A stretch of 5,621 nucleotides of DNA from a bacterium (GTDB taxonomy: Bacteria; Krumholzibacteriota; Krumholzibacteriia; LZORAL124-64-63): positions 1 to 5,621 of the forward strand of contig JAUVBS010000160.1 in assembly GCA_030591105.1 (NCBI GenBank), given 5' to 3'. Every line of letters starts with the position of its first letter. Positions within the stretch are counted from its first letter, which is position 1. The notes under the pieces are model-generated. The model was not told where the DNA came from, ran no database searches, and saw nothing but the letters and a program-made list of their open reading frames with translations. Made by a program: the position numbers and the translations under genes. Shown one piece after another: positions 1 through 5,621 of the stretch.

Positions 1-431
1 ATCCGGAACTGGGCGAATTCGACGCCGAACACCGGTCGCTGGTCACCATGAACGTCGGCGTGAACGGACTCTGGTACCCGCTCAACATGGGCAACCATGC
101 TGGGCGTTTCCATCCATACTTGCAGGGTGGATTCAGTCGGATGTCGTACGACATGAACTCCAACTACACCGATGGTCCAGTCTCCACCATGAACTTCGTC
201 CTGGGCGGGGGCATACGTTTTATCGCCGACGAACTGATCAGCATCCGTTTGGATGTCACGTTGAATTTCAACCGTCTCGAGTTCGTCCCGTCGCGGTACT
301 TCGATGTGCTCGCCGACGGTACGATCAAGGTACCGCTGGTGACCCTACCCGACGGTAACCAGGTGACCCAGTACGAGCCACAGGACATGGCGACCCTGGC
401 CTGGGGACTCGGCTTCTTCGCTTCCTTCTGA
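1..431 (+). CDS. Outer-membrane beta-barrel protein, C-terminal part (5' end outside window)
   Basis: The frame is open from base 3, so 142 C-terminal residues are visible and the start lies upstream; the ATG at 48 is internal. The residues alternate polar and hydrophobic/aromatic in several blocks that read as transmembrane beta strands: around the segments VGVNGLWYPL, PYLQGGFSRMSY, NFVLGGGIRF, SIRLDVTLNFNRLEF and LAWGLGFFASF. The chain ends in phenylalanine inside an aromatic last strand, which is the usual signal for assembly by the BAM machinery. Gly-rich turns (LGGGIRF) and Asn/Asp/Pro-rich loops fit a small OmpA-like or OMP_b-brl type barrel. The specific function cannot be told: the signal peptide and N-terminal strands are out of view. 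It is convergent with the comM-like gene, with six bases between the stop codons and no intrinsic terminator there. Confidence 0.75.
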   Translation, partial: PELGEFDAEHRSLVTMNVGVNGLWYPLNMGNHAGRFHPYLQGGFSRMSYDMNSNYTDGPVSTMNFVLGGGIRFIADELISIRLDVTLNFNRLEFVPSRYFDVLADGTIKVPLVTLPDGNQVTQYEPQDMATLAWGLGFFASF

Positions 432-437
432 TTCGGG

Positions 438-2150
438 CTACAACATGTCGCTGTCGGCCGGCTGGAACGCGGCCAGCGCCTCGCGCCGAAACGTCAGCGC
501 TTCGCTGATGTGGCTCGCCGTGACCGTCGCGGTGCGGTCGAGCGCGGCAATGGTCCGCGCCACGCGCGCACAGCGCAACACCCCGCGTATCGATAGTCCG
601 AGGGGCACCCGCACGCCGTCCAGATGGGCCAAAGCGGTATCCGTCAGTCCGTAACCGCGCAGCCGCGTCAGCAGCGGAGCCGGGACGTCCGGCGGTAAAC
701 CGCGTTCCACGGCCAAAAGCTGCTGCGCGGCGGGCAAGGCGGTACCGACCGATCCGTTGCGCCAATCAGCGGTGGCGCCGGCGTTGTCAGTCTCCGGAAC
801 AGCGGCCGACCGCGAGGAGCGACAACCGCCGCCAGACAGCGGACCAGACGCCGGACCCGGGGCTTGGCCGGTGTCAGGATCTGTGAACAAGAGCAGGCCG
901 CCGACACACTCCGGCATCTCGACGCAGATATCGAAGCGATCGAGTAGCGGTCCGGAAAGTCGCGTGCGGTAGCGTCGCACTTCCGCGGCGGAGCAGCCGC
1001 AGCTACGACGGCTGCTACCGAGATAACCGCAACGGCACGGATTCATGGCGGCCAGTAATTGAAAGCGGGCAGGAAATGTCACGGTCCCGGAGCCTCGGGT
1101 TATGGTTACCCGTCCATCTTCCAACGGCTCGCGCAACGCGTCGAGAACCGCCGGCGCGAACTCGGCCACCTCATCGAGGAACAGGGTGCCACGATGGGCC
1201 AAGGTCACCTCGCCGGGTCTGAGTGCCGCGCCACCGCCGATCAAGCCGGCCCGTGTAGTCGTGTGGTGCGGCGCACGGAACGGCCGCCGACGTACGAGCG
1301 TGGCTTCAGGCAAGATACCAGCGGCCCCGTGGATCCGTGTGACCTCCAGCCCCTCGTCGCGCGTCAGAGCCGGCTGCAGTGCGCCGACCAGGCGCGCCAG
1401 CCGCGTCTTGCCGGCGCCAGGCGGTCCGATCAACAGCAGATTGTGGTGGCCGGCCGCGGCAATCGCCGCCGCCTGCCTTGCGAGCGCAGACGGCACCAGC
1501 TCACGCAGATCGAGCCCGCCGGCCACGGCAAGCTCGGTGATCTCTGCTCCCGGCTCAGGCTTGGCCGGTGGCGCTGGGCGCAGCCGACTTCGGGCTCTGT
1601 GGTCCGGTTCGGCGCCGCTGGATACGGATCGGCTCACGCCTGTCCGCCACCAGTGCACAGCGTCGGCCAGGGTAGCAACACCGACCACGTCGATCCCCCT
1701 TGATAGCCCTGCCTCACCGACCTGGCAGGCTGGCACCACCACGCGCCGCTCGCCTCTCGCCGCGGCGTCGAGCACGATGGCGAGCAAACCACGCACCGGA
1801 CGCACGTCGCCGAAGAGCGATAGCTCGCCCAGGACAACGGCGTCGCGCGCGGCGGTGGTGGCCTCGGTCGGTTCTTGCGCCGCGACCACGCCGAGGGCGA
1901 TGGCCAGGTCGTACGCCGCCCCTTCCTTGCGAATACCCGCCGGGGCAAGATTCACCACGACCTTGCCCGATGGGATGCCGATACCACTGTGACGCAGTGC
2001 GGCCAGGACTCGCTCGCGGCTCTCCTTGACCGCCGTGGTCGGCAGGCCGACGAGGTAAAAGCCTGGCAAGCCCCGGCTGATGTCGACCTCCACCGTGACC
2101 GCAAATCCCTCGATGCCGACGACCGCTCCGGTACGGATCGCGGTGACCAT
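438..2150 (-). CDS. comM: ComM/YifB-family Mg-chelatase-like AAA+ ATPase
   Basis: This 570-residue protein has the full YifB/ComM architecture. The N-terminal Lon-protease-like ChlI domain spans about residues 1-165, with motifs ISRGLPGFYLVGLP and GIRKEGAAYDLAIALG. The AAA+ Mg-chelatase domain spans about 205-415, with Walker A GPPGAGKT at 242-249, PFRAPHHTTT at 290-299, Walker B LFLDE at 323-327, the NPCRCGY motif at 370-376 with C372, C374, C384 and C386, and LLDRFD at 402-407 (arginine R405). The C-terminal Mg-chelatase domain is about 480-560. In known homologues ComM is a cytoplasmic hexameric helicase that promotes branch migration when transforming DNA integrates. The start is the ATG at 2150, preceded by GGAGGT five bases away. 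It is about 60 residues longer than typical homologues (about 506). The extra length appears as a Pro/Arg-rich linker (about 171-203) and a low-complexity Gly/Ser/Pro stretch (about 415-475) where homologues carry a charged helix. All core motifs are intact. Confidence 0.93.
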   Translation of the reverse strand: MVTAIRTGAVVGIEGFAVTVEVDISRGLPGFYLVGLPTTAVKESRERVLAALRHSGIGIPSGKVVVNLAPAGIRKEGAAYDLAIALGVVAAQEPTEATTAARDAVVLGELSLFGDVRPVRGLLAIVLDAAARGERRVVVPACQVGEAGLSRGIDVVGVATLADAVHWWRTGVSRSVSSGAEPDHRARSRLRPAPPAKPEPGAEITELAVAGGLDLRELVPSALARQAAAIAAAGHHNLLLIGPPGAGKTRLARLVGALQPALTRDEGLEVTRIHGAAGILPEATLVRRRPFRAPHHTTTRAGLIGGGAALRPGEVTLAHRGTLFLDEVAEFAPAVLDALREPLEDGRVTITRGSGTVTFPARFQLLAAMNPCRCGYLGSSRRSCGCSAAEVRRYRTRLSGPLLDRFDICVEMPECVGGLLLFTDPDTGQAPGPASGPLSGGGCRSSRSAAVPETDNAGATADWRNGSVGTALPAAQQLLAVERGLPPDVPAPLLTRLRGYGLTDTALAHLDGVRVPLGLSIRGVLRCARVARTIAALDRTATVTASHISEALTFRREALAAFQPADSDML

Positions 2151-2371
2151 GTCCGACCTCCCCGGTACGGCGCGCCTTCAGCAAGAGGCAGGCCCCCACC
2201 AGGGGTGAATCTAGCGCCACCCGGTTCTGCGCTCGCAGCGAGGCGATAGCAAATCGAACACCGCGGCGCCACCACGCGGGGACCGGACAGAGCATGGTCA
2301 TCACCGGTGGTCGTCCGACTCACAAGCGGTACCGAACAGTGACGCTCGCGCCGGCGGACAGGGGTAATCGG
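2151..2371. other. Intergenic region between the radical SAM gene and comM
   Basis: This 221-base gap separates two genes that run in the same (-) direction. No gene is supported here: the frames that cross it are unrelated read-throughs into other frames of comM. Apart from the comM ribosome binding site, I see an 11-base dyad CTCGCaGCGAG (2232-2242) and no U-tailed hairpin that would end the radical SAM transcript. The gap is long enough for a separate comM promoter, but no convincing -35/-10 pair stands out. Confidence 0.5.
2156..2161 (-). promoter_or_regulatory. Shine-Dalgarno site of the comM-like gene
   Basis: Reads GGAGGT on the - strand, within GGGGAGGT, five bases before the ATG at 2150. 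It confirms that start. Confidence 0.8.
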
Positions 2372-3646
2372 TCAATCGGGGACGGCTGGCCCCTCACTCG
2401 CTCGGAGCGCCTGGTCGGGACCGGCAATCGGGATCGAACGCAGGAAAGTTCCGAACTCCATGATCTCCTCCATGCGGCACGACCAGACCAGCTTACCGTC
2501 GTGGACGGTGATGTCGGGGCAACCATCGCACATGCTCTGGTCACCGTTGCTCATGACGTCCACGGGCTGGATGAACATGATGGTCTGCAGGTACGAGCGT
2601 TCGAACAGGCGGGCCGGATTGCGCAAGGCCGATCCGATCCACTTGCCCAGGGCTTTCCGGGTGTGGGGATCCAGGAGCGAGAACAGCAGCATGGCCCGGC
2701 GGCCGTGCCGGCTGGCATCCGGAGCCACGTAGGACAGGTACCGCCCTGTCTTGAGATGGTAGAGGCTCATGGCCAGTTCCGCGAATTTGGGGCCGGTGTA
2801 GCCGTGGATCCGATTCCTGTTGCCGATCCGCTGGGTCATCAACCACTTCATTGCCGCCGGGTCATGGGTGCCGTTCAGGTAGGCTGAGGGCATGAAATCG
2901 GGATCGACCTCTTCCCTGACCTTGGCCATCAGTTCACGCGAACCGATGGTGATGATCCGGTTCCGATCGGAATGGTAGAGCACATCGCTGCGCTGGATCT
3001 CCTTGTCCCCCGCCAGCCACTTGTAGGGCATGTCCGGTACGATGTGGCGGAAGCAGATGAAGACCATGGTCTGGACGATGTCGATGTGCTGCTGCGCCCA
3101 CTTGATCATACCCGGCACATACTCGAGATTCTTCTGGTAGATCGTGGCGTTGAAGGAGCAAGCGATACCGCCGACCTCGGCGACCATGCGGGCGTAGTGC
3201 AGCCGCAGCTCGTTGAGTTCGAGCTCGTTCTTGCCGTGCCACTTGCCGGGACGGCCCTGGCCGCTGTCGACATGGAAAGTGAAACCGAAGAGCCCCGCCC
3301 GCTTCAGGTCCTTCAACAGGGCTTCGGTCAACGCTCTGCCGTTGGTGTTGAGGATGGGTTTCCAGCCCCGCCGTTTGATTTCGGCCACCAGTTCGACGAT
3401 GTCGGGGTAGAGCAAGGGATCGCCGCCGGCGATGGAAATGCAGTCGGATTTGCGTTGGCTCTGGAACACGTCCAGATCGGTCTTCACTTCAGCGAACGAC
3501 TTGTGGGCACCCTTCCTGTTTTCGCGGTAGCAGCCGTCGCAATGGAGATTGCACTCGGATGTCGGCTCCAGCCAGGAGATGGCGTTGTCGGCCAGAGTCC
3601 AGGGGAAACGATACAGATCGTTGTGGTTGATAGTGGTTGATTTCAT
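2372..3646 (-). CDS. Radical SAM enzyme with C-terminal cysteine cluster, substrate unknown
   Basis: The protein has 424 residues from the ATG at 3646. A radical SAM core is clear: CNLHCDGC at 32-39 (C32, C36, C39, spacing C-x3-C-x2-C) binds the catalytic 4Fe-4S cluster, and GGDP at 74-77 is the SAM-contacting GGE-like motif. NTNG and FTFHVDSGQ follow as further barrel strands. A second cysteine group, C373, C376 and C390 (C-x2-C-x13-C), near the C-terminus may hold an auxiliary iron-sulfur cluster, as SPASM-type enzymes do. The protein should be cytoplasmic; no signal peptide or membrane helix is seen. The start is set by AAGGAG at 3655-3660, eight bases before ATG 3646; the in-frame GTG at 3655 overlaps that site and cannot use it. 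No partner gene is adjacent on either side. I do not recognise the subfamily; a peptide- or metabolite-modifying role is inference. Confidence 0.85.
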   Translation of the reverse strand: MKSTTINHNDLYRFPWTLADNAISWLEPTSECNLHCDGCYRENRKGAHKSFAEVKTDLDVFQSQRKSDCISIAGGDPLLYPDIVELVAEIKRRGWKPILNTNGRALTEALLKDLKRAGLFGFTFHVDSGQGRPGKWHGKNELELNELRLHYARMVAEVGGIACSFNATIYQKNLEYVPGMIKWAQQHIDIVQTMVFICFRHIVPDMPYKWLAGDKEIQRSDVLYHSDRNRIITIGSRELMAKVREEVDPDFMPSAYLNGTHDPAAMKWLMTQRIGNRNRIHGYTGPKFAELAMSLYHLKTGRYLSYVAPDASRHGRRAMLLFSLLDPHTRKALGKWIGSALRNPARLFERSYLQTIMFIQPVDVMSNGDQSMCDGCPDITVHDGKLVWSCRMEEIMEFGTFLRSIPIAGPDQALRASEGPAVPD

Positions 3647-3654
3647 GAGCCCCA

Positions 3655-3660
3655 CTCCTT
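3655..3660 (-). promoter_or_regulatory. Shine-Dalgarno site that decides the radical SAM start
   Basis: Reads AAGGAG on the - strand with eight bases to the ATG at 3646. The alternative GTG start (3653-3655) shares its first base with this site, so the ATG is the real start and the protein is three residues shorter than the longest frame. Confidence 0.8.
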
Positions 3661-3874
3661 CGGTTCAAGCCAGGCGAGAAACGAAAATTTCGGGCTTGTT
3701 GACCTGACGCTTCCTGAAGTGATCACCATGCCCGGACAATGCCCCAGGAACAAACCCCGTGCCTCGTGGTGCATGCCGGGTTGCTGACTCTTAACCTATT
3801 TAGGAACTACAGGTTGAGCGTTTGAGGTTTGTCTGTGGAGATGTGAGAAGGAGACCGCTCAGGTATGGGAGACC

Positions 3875-3890
3875 GCACACGGTTGTGTGC
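3875..3890. repeat. Perfect inverted repeat GCACAC-ggtt-GTGTGC
   Basis: Two six-base arms around a four-base centre form a dyad that could be a protein binding site or a small hairpin. It lies about 230 bases upstream of the radical SAM start and 26 bases from a second, stronger palindrome. No T-run follows on either strand, so it is not a terminator. Function is unknown. Confidence 0.5.
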
Positions 3891-3915
3891 AATACTGAAC
3901 AACGGCCAGGCCTGC

Positions 3916-3933
3916 GGGCGGGTTAACCCGCCC
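3916..3933. repeat. 18-base perfect palindrome GGGCGGGTTAACCCGCCC
   Basis: The 18 bases are fully self-complementary: seven GC-rich pairs on each side of a TTAA centre. It could be an operator for a dimeric regulator or a stable hairpin in RNA. It lies between the histone terminator and the radical SAM gene, about 270 bases upstream of the latter's start. No T-run follows on either strand, so an intrinsic terminator is unlikely. Confidence 0.6.
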
Positions 3934-3970
3934 ACGCCCGACCTCGCCAAGGGGTAAACCGCCACGCATA

Positions 3971-4002
3971 AAGAGGGAGTCCCCCGTGGGGGGCTCCCTC
4001 TT
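3971..4002 (-). terminator. Strong hairpin, likely terminator of the histone gene
   Basis: The arms 3971-3984 and 3989-4002 pair over 14 positions (AAGAGGGAG plus a run of C against G, with one G-T wobble at 3980/3993) around a four-base loop. On the - strand the stem ends CTCCCTCTT and continues TTAT, a weak U-tract, and it begins 49 bases after the histone stop codon. No + strand gene ends nearby, so it most likely ends the histone transcript. The short U-tract means efficiency may be moderate; it could also protect the RNA 3' end. Confidence 0.75.
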
Positions 4003-4051
4003 CCAACCGTCGCATCATTGGACGCGGTAGACCGGCCCAATGCGGCAGTTC

Positions 4052-4222
4052 TTACAGATCCTGGGGACGCACGGTCTTGCGACCGTTGGCCACCGCGCGC
4101 TTCTCCGCGGCGCCGATCATCGCACGCACCTTTTGGTCCAGCGCTCCGTAGAACTCACCGGACACGTTGCAACTCGCTACTGCGGCCTTGGTCTTGCTCT
4201 TGCTGATAATCAAGTCGGCCAT
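4052..4222 (-). CDS. Minimal bacterial histone-fold protein with truncated third helix
   Basis: This 56-residue basic protein (10 Lys/Arg against 5 Asp/Glu) starts MADLIISKSKTKAAV and ends GRKTVRPQDL. The C-terminal motif matches archaeal histones such as HMfB (GRKTIKAEDI). R48 and T50 equal the loop-2 Arg-Thr pair, and R48 to D55 has the same seven-residue spacing as the HMfB Arg52-Asp59 clamp. A first helix at about 3-17 and a long central helix at about 20-45 (VSGEFYGALDQKVRAMIGAA) precede it. The chain ends one residue after the clamp Asp, so helix 3 is nearly absent, as in bacterial histones of the Bdellovibrio Bd0055 kind. It probably dimerises and binds DNA as a nucleoid protein; this is inference from the fold. 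The start at 4222 has AAGGGAGGA five bases upstream. It stands alone, ends in its own hairpin, and is divergent from the peptidase gene. C18 is its only cysteine. Confidence 0.85.
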   Translation of the reverse strand: MADLIISKSKTKAAVASCNVSGEFYGALDQKVRAMIGAAEKRAVANGRKTVRPQDL

Positions 4223-4226
4223 GGGA

Positions 4227-4235
4227 TCCTCCCTT
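4227..4235 (-). promoter_or_regulatory. Strong Shine-Dalgarno site of the histone gene
   Basis: Reads AAGGGAGGA on the - strand, five bases before the ATG at 4222. It is close to ideal complementarity to the 16S rRNA tail and suggests high translation, which fits an abundant chromatin protein. Confidence 0.8.
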
Positions 4236-4272
4236 GATCTTGGTCCTTGGCGAGCCGGACGGCCGTACCCGG

Positions 4273-4283
4273 TGATCAGATCA
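4273..4283. repeat. Dyad TGATCaGATCA in the histone leader
   Basis: Perfect five-base arms around a central A, about 50 bases upstream of the histone ATG. It may be an operator or chance; it also contains two GATC sites. Confidence 0.35.
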
Positions 4284-4364
4284 TCCTAGCGATCCCGGTC
4301 TGTTCCGTCCGCGAAATAGGTCTTCACTAGCGGCCTACCGAGCAGGTCGGCAGCAATTGGCGAC

Positions 4365-4393
4365 ACAATCGCCTCGACAGCGTCGCCTGTCAA
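4365..4393 (-). promoter_or_regulatory. Candidate sigma-70 promoter for the histone gene
   Basis: A perfect -35 box TTGACA (4388-4393, - strand) is followed after 17 bases by GATTGT (4365-4370), a weak -10 with three of six matches. If used, it gives a leader of roughly 135 bases before the histone ATG. The -35 is convincing; the -10 is not. Confidence 0.4.
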
Positions 4394-4402
4394 GACTAGT
4401 TT
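4374..4402 (+). promoter_or_regulatory. Candidate sigma-70 promoter for the M20 peptidase gene
   Basis: A -35-like TCGACA (4374-4379, five of six matches) lies 17 bases before TAGTTT (4397-4402, three of six). It overlaps the candidate histone promoter on the other strand, so the two could compete. Tentative. Confidence 0.3.
4376..4391. promoter_or_regulatory. Operator-like dyad GACAG-N6-CTGTC between divergent genes
   Basis: Inverted arms GACAG (4376-4380) and CTGTC (4387-4391) flank six bases and overlap both candidate -35 boxes. A dimeric regulator here could control the histone and peptidase genes together. The arms are short, so chance is possible. The half-site order is opposite to that of a LexA box. 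Confidence 0.3.
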
Positions 4403-4463
4403 TTGGCATTCCCGGCCTCATTACACCCGCAGCGGGCTGTTTGCTGCCTGCTGTCTCGAGCCG

Positions 4464-4469
4464 AAGGAG
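4464..4469 (+). promoter_or_regulatory. Shine-Dalgarno site of the M20 peptidase gene
   Basis: AAGGAG lies six bases before the ATG at 4476 and fixes that start. An 11-base dyad CCCGCaGCGGG (4426-4436) sits a little upstream in the leader. Confidence 0.8.
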
Positions 4470-4475
4470 TGCCCC

Positions 4476-5621
4476 ATGAGTCGCGACCGAGTCCTCGCTC
4501 ACCTCGCCCAGCACCGCGATGCGCACGTCGACCAGCTCGTCGAGTTTTTGCGGATACCGAGTATCAGCTCCGTGAGCGAACACAGCGATGACGTCCGGCG
4601 CGCCGCGACGTTCGTGGCCAACGAACTCGAACAGCTCGGCCTGCAAACCGAGATTATCGACCGCGGCGGCCACCCCCTCATCTATGCCGAAAGCGAGCAG
4701 CGTTCCGACCGCAAGACGCTACTTTTTTACGGCCACTACGACGTTCAACCGGTCGATCCGCTCGATTTATGGGAAACACCGCCGTTCGAGCCACGCATCG
4801 CCGACGGGATCGTCTACGCCCGTGGCGCCAGCGACGACAAGGGCCAGCTCTACTGCCACATCAAGGCGATCGAGGCGTACATCGCCGAGGGGATCGAGTT
4901 ACCGGTGAACGTCAAGTTCATCATCGAAGGCGAGGAGGAGTGCGGCGGCCCCAGCGTCTACGAATACACCGAGCAGAATCCGGACCGGCTGGCCTGCGAT
5001 GCGGTCGTCGTCTCGGACACCGCGCTCTACAACGAGACCACACCGGGCGTCTGCTACAGTCTGAAAGGTCTCTCCTTCATGGAAATCCGCCTGAGCGGGC
5101 CGGCGGCCGACCTGCACTCGGGCAGCTACGGCGGTACGGTCCAGAACCCGGGCAACGCGCTGTGCGAGATCATTGCGAAGCTGAAGGACTCGGATGGCCG
5201 CTGTCTGGTGCCCGGCTTTTACGACGACGTACGTGAGCTGGACGCTGACGAGCGGGCAGCGTTCGCATCGCTCGGCTACGATGATGAGACGCTGCAGAAA
5301 GAGACCGGCGCCCCGGCAGCCTTCGGCGAAACGGGGTACACCACCCTCGAACGCATGTGGGCCCGCCCGACCTGCGATGTGAACGGCCTGGTCAGCGGCT
5401 ACGGCGGCGAGGGAGCCAAGACCATCATCCCGGCAACCGCAACGGCCAAGGTGTCGATGCGGTTGGTCCCGGACCAGAACCCCGAACAGATCGCCGCGGC
5501 CTTCGCCGAGTACGTACGCACGATCACTCCACCTGGTATACGGGTCGAGGTGGATAATCTGCACAACGCCGAACCGGTCCTGGTCCCGCGCGATTCGCAG
5601 ATGATGCAGGCTGGACTGCGC
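4476..5621 (+). CDS. M20-family metallopeptidase/dipeptidase, 3' end outside window
   Basis: The first 382 residues are visible; family members of the carnosinase-like (CNDP) group run to about 450-470, so the last part is cut by the window edge. Zinc-site residues can be placed by family motif: H87 and D89 in GHYDVQP (86-92), bridging D120 in ARGASDDKG, general base E154 and ligand E155 in EGEEECGG, and D181 in VVVSDT. H214 in DLHSGSYGG marks the lid/dimerisation domain (about 190-320), which completes the partner's active site in this family. The final zinc histidine lies beyond the window. It should be a cytoplasmic di-zinc exopeptidase cleaving dipeptides or similar amide bonds; the substrate is not determined. 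There is no signal peptide. Start ATG 4476 follows AAGGAG. It is divergent from the histone gene, with 253 bases between them. Confidence 0.9.
   Translation, partial: MSRDRVLAHLAQHRDAHVDQLVEFLRIPSISSVSEHSDDVRRAATFVANELEQLGLQTEIIDRGGHPLIYAESEQRSDRKTLLFYGHYDVQPVDPLDLWETPPFEPRIADGIVYARGASDDKGQLYCHIKAIEAYIAEGIELPVNVKFIIEGEEECGGPSVYEYTEQNPDRLACDAVVVSDTALYNETTPGVCYSLKGLSFMEIRLSGPAADLHSGSYGGTVQNPGNALCEIIAKLKDSDGRCLVPGFYDDVRELDADERAAFASLGYDDETLQKETGAPAAFGETGYTTLERMWARPTCDVNGLVSGYGGEGAKTIIPATATAKVSMRLVPDQNPEQIAAAFAEYVRTITPPGIRVEVDNLHNAEPVLVPRDSQMMQAGLR

Larger units (their letters stand above)
3656..3970. other. Gene-poor leader region upstream of the radical SAM gene
   Basis: About 315 bases separate the radical SAM gene from the histone terminator. 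No convincing gene is present. The region holds two perfect palindromes (annotated separately), a short dyad CGAAAaTTTCG (3682-3692), a GGCCaGGCC dyad (3904-3912) and CCTAttTAGG (3796-3805). A 43-codon frame on the - strand (3643-3774) ends in a TGA overlapping the radical SAM ATG but has no ribosome binding site. The radical SAM promoter must lie here; no strong sigma-70 pair is seen. Confidence 0.5.

Noticed and set aside
1059..1992. Long + strand open frames inside the comM-like gene (214 and 296 codons)
   Set aside because: They are antisense to a gene with all ComM motifs, are rich in Arg/Pro/Ser/Ala as expected of GC-rich shadow frames, and show no domain.
2972..3640. 222-codon + strand frame opposite the radical SAM gene
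   Set aside because: It lies entirely antisense to a motif-confirmed gene and has no recognisable domain.
3653..3655. GTG as the radical SAM start
   Set aside because: It overlaps the AAGGAG ribosome binding site, which is correctly spaced for the ATG at 3646.
3656..3680. tRNA T-loop-like GGTTCAAGCC
   Set aside because: The flanking bases do not form the five-pair T stem and no acceptor, D or anticodon arms are found.
3728..3787. 19-codon Cys-containing + strand frame (MPGQCPRNKPRASWCMPGC)
   Set aside because: It has no ribosome binding site or promoter and is on the strand opposite to the neighbouring genes; too short to support.
3951..3975. c-di-GMP (GEMM) riboswitch resemblance: GGTAAACC followed by CACGCATAAAG on the + strand
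   Set aside because: The two conserved blocks are adjacent, without the stem that must separate them, and no + strand gene follows.
3807..4040. 77-codon - strand frame downstream of the histone gene
   Set aside because: It runs through the terminator hairpin and both palindromes, has no ribosome binding site and a random composition.
4018..4237. 62- and 65-codon + strand frames over the histone gene
   Set aside because: They are antisense shadows; the opposite strand has a strong ribosome binding site and a histone signature.
4899..5564. 221-codon - strand frame within the peptidase gene
   Set aside because: It is antisense to an M20 peptidase with all visible zinc-site motifs.

Overview
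The window is GC-rich bacterial DNA. Strong Shine-Dalgarno sites sit before every start that lies inside it, and an outer-membrane beta-barrel tail points to a Gram-negative host. I cannot place the organism more precisely. A proteobacterium or a neighbouring didermal phylum fits, because a chromosomal ComM/YifB, an M20 dipeptidase and a very short bacterial histone can co-occur there.

Layout from left to right. (1) The 3' end of an outer-membrane beta-barrel gene on the + strand (1-431). (2) Convergent with it, only 6 bases away, a comM/yifB-type AAA+ ATPase on the - strand (438-2150). (3) A 221-base gap, then a radical SAM enzyme of a subfamily I do not recognise, also - strand (2372-3646). 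Its real start is an ATG at 3646, not the GTG nine bases upstream, which lies inside the ribosome binding site. (4) A 300-base gene-poor stretch with two perfect palindromes. (5) A strong hairpin terminator (3971-4002). (6) A 56-codon gene on the - strand (4052-4222), below common length cut-offs, that encodes a minimal histone-fold protein. (7) A shared divergent control region (4223-4475). (8) An M20-family metallopeptidase/dipeptidase on the + strand (4476 to the window end, incomplete).

The most notable item is the histone. It is basic, has a long central helix, and carries the GRKTV-x3-D loop/clamp signature of archaeal histones, but it stops right after the clamp aspartate, so almost all of the third helix is missing. 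It has its own strong Shine-Dalgarno site and its own terminator, so it looks like a monocistronic, highly translated chromatin-protein gene. The other genes look like independent housekeeping or metabolic units. Nothing shows that they form one pathway, and there is no mobile element, CRISPR array, tRNA or rRNA.
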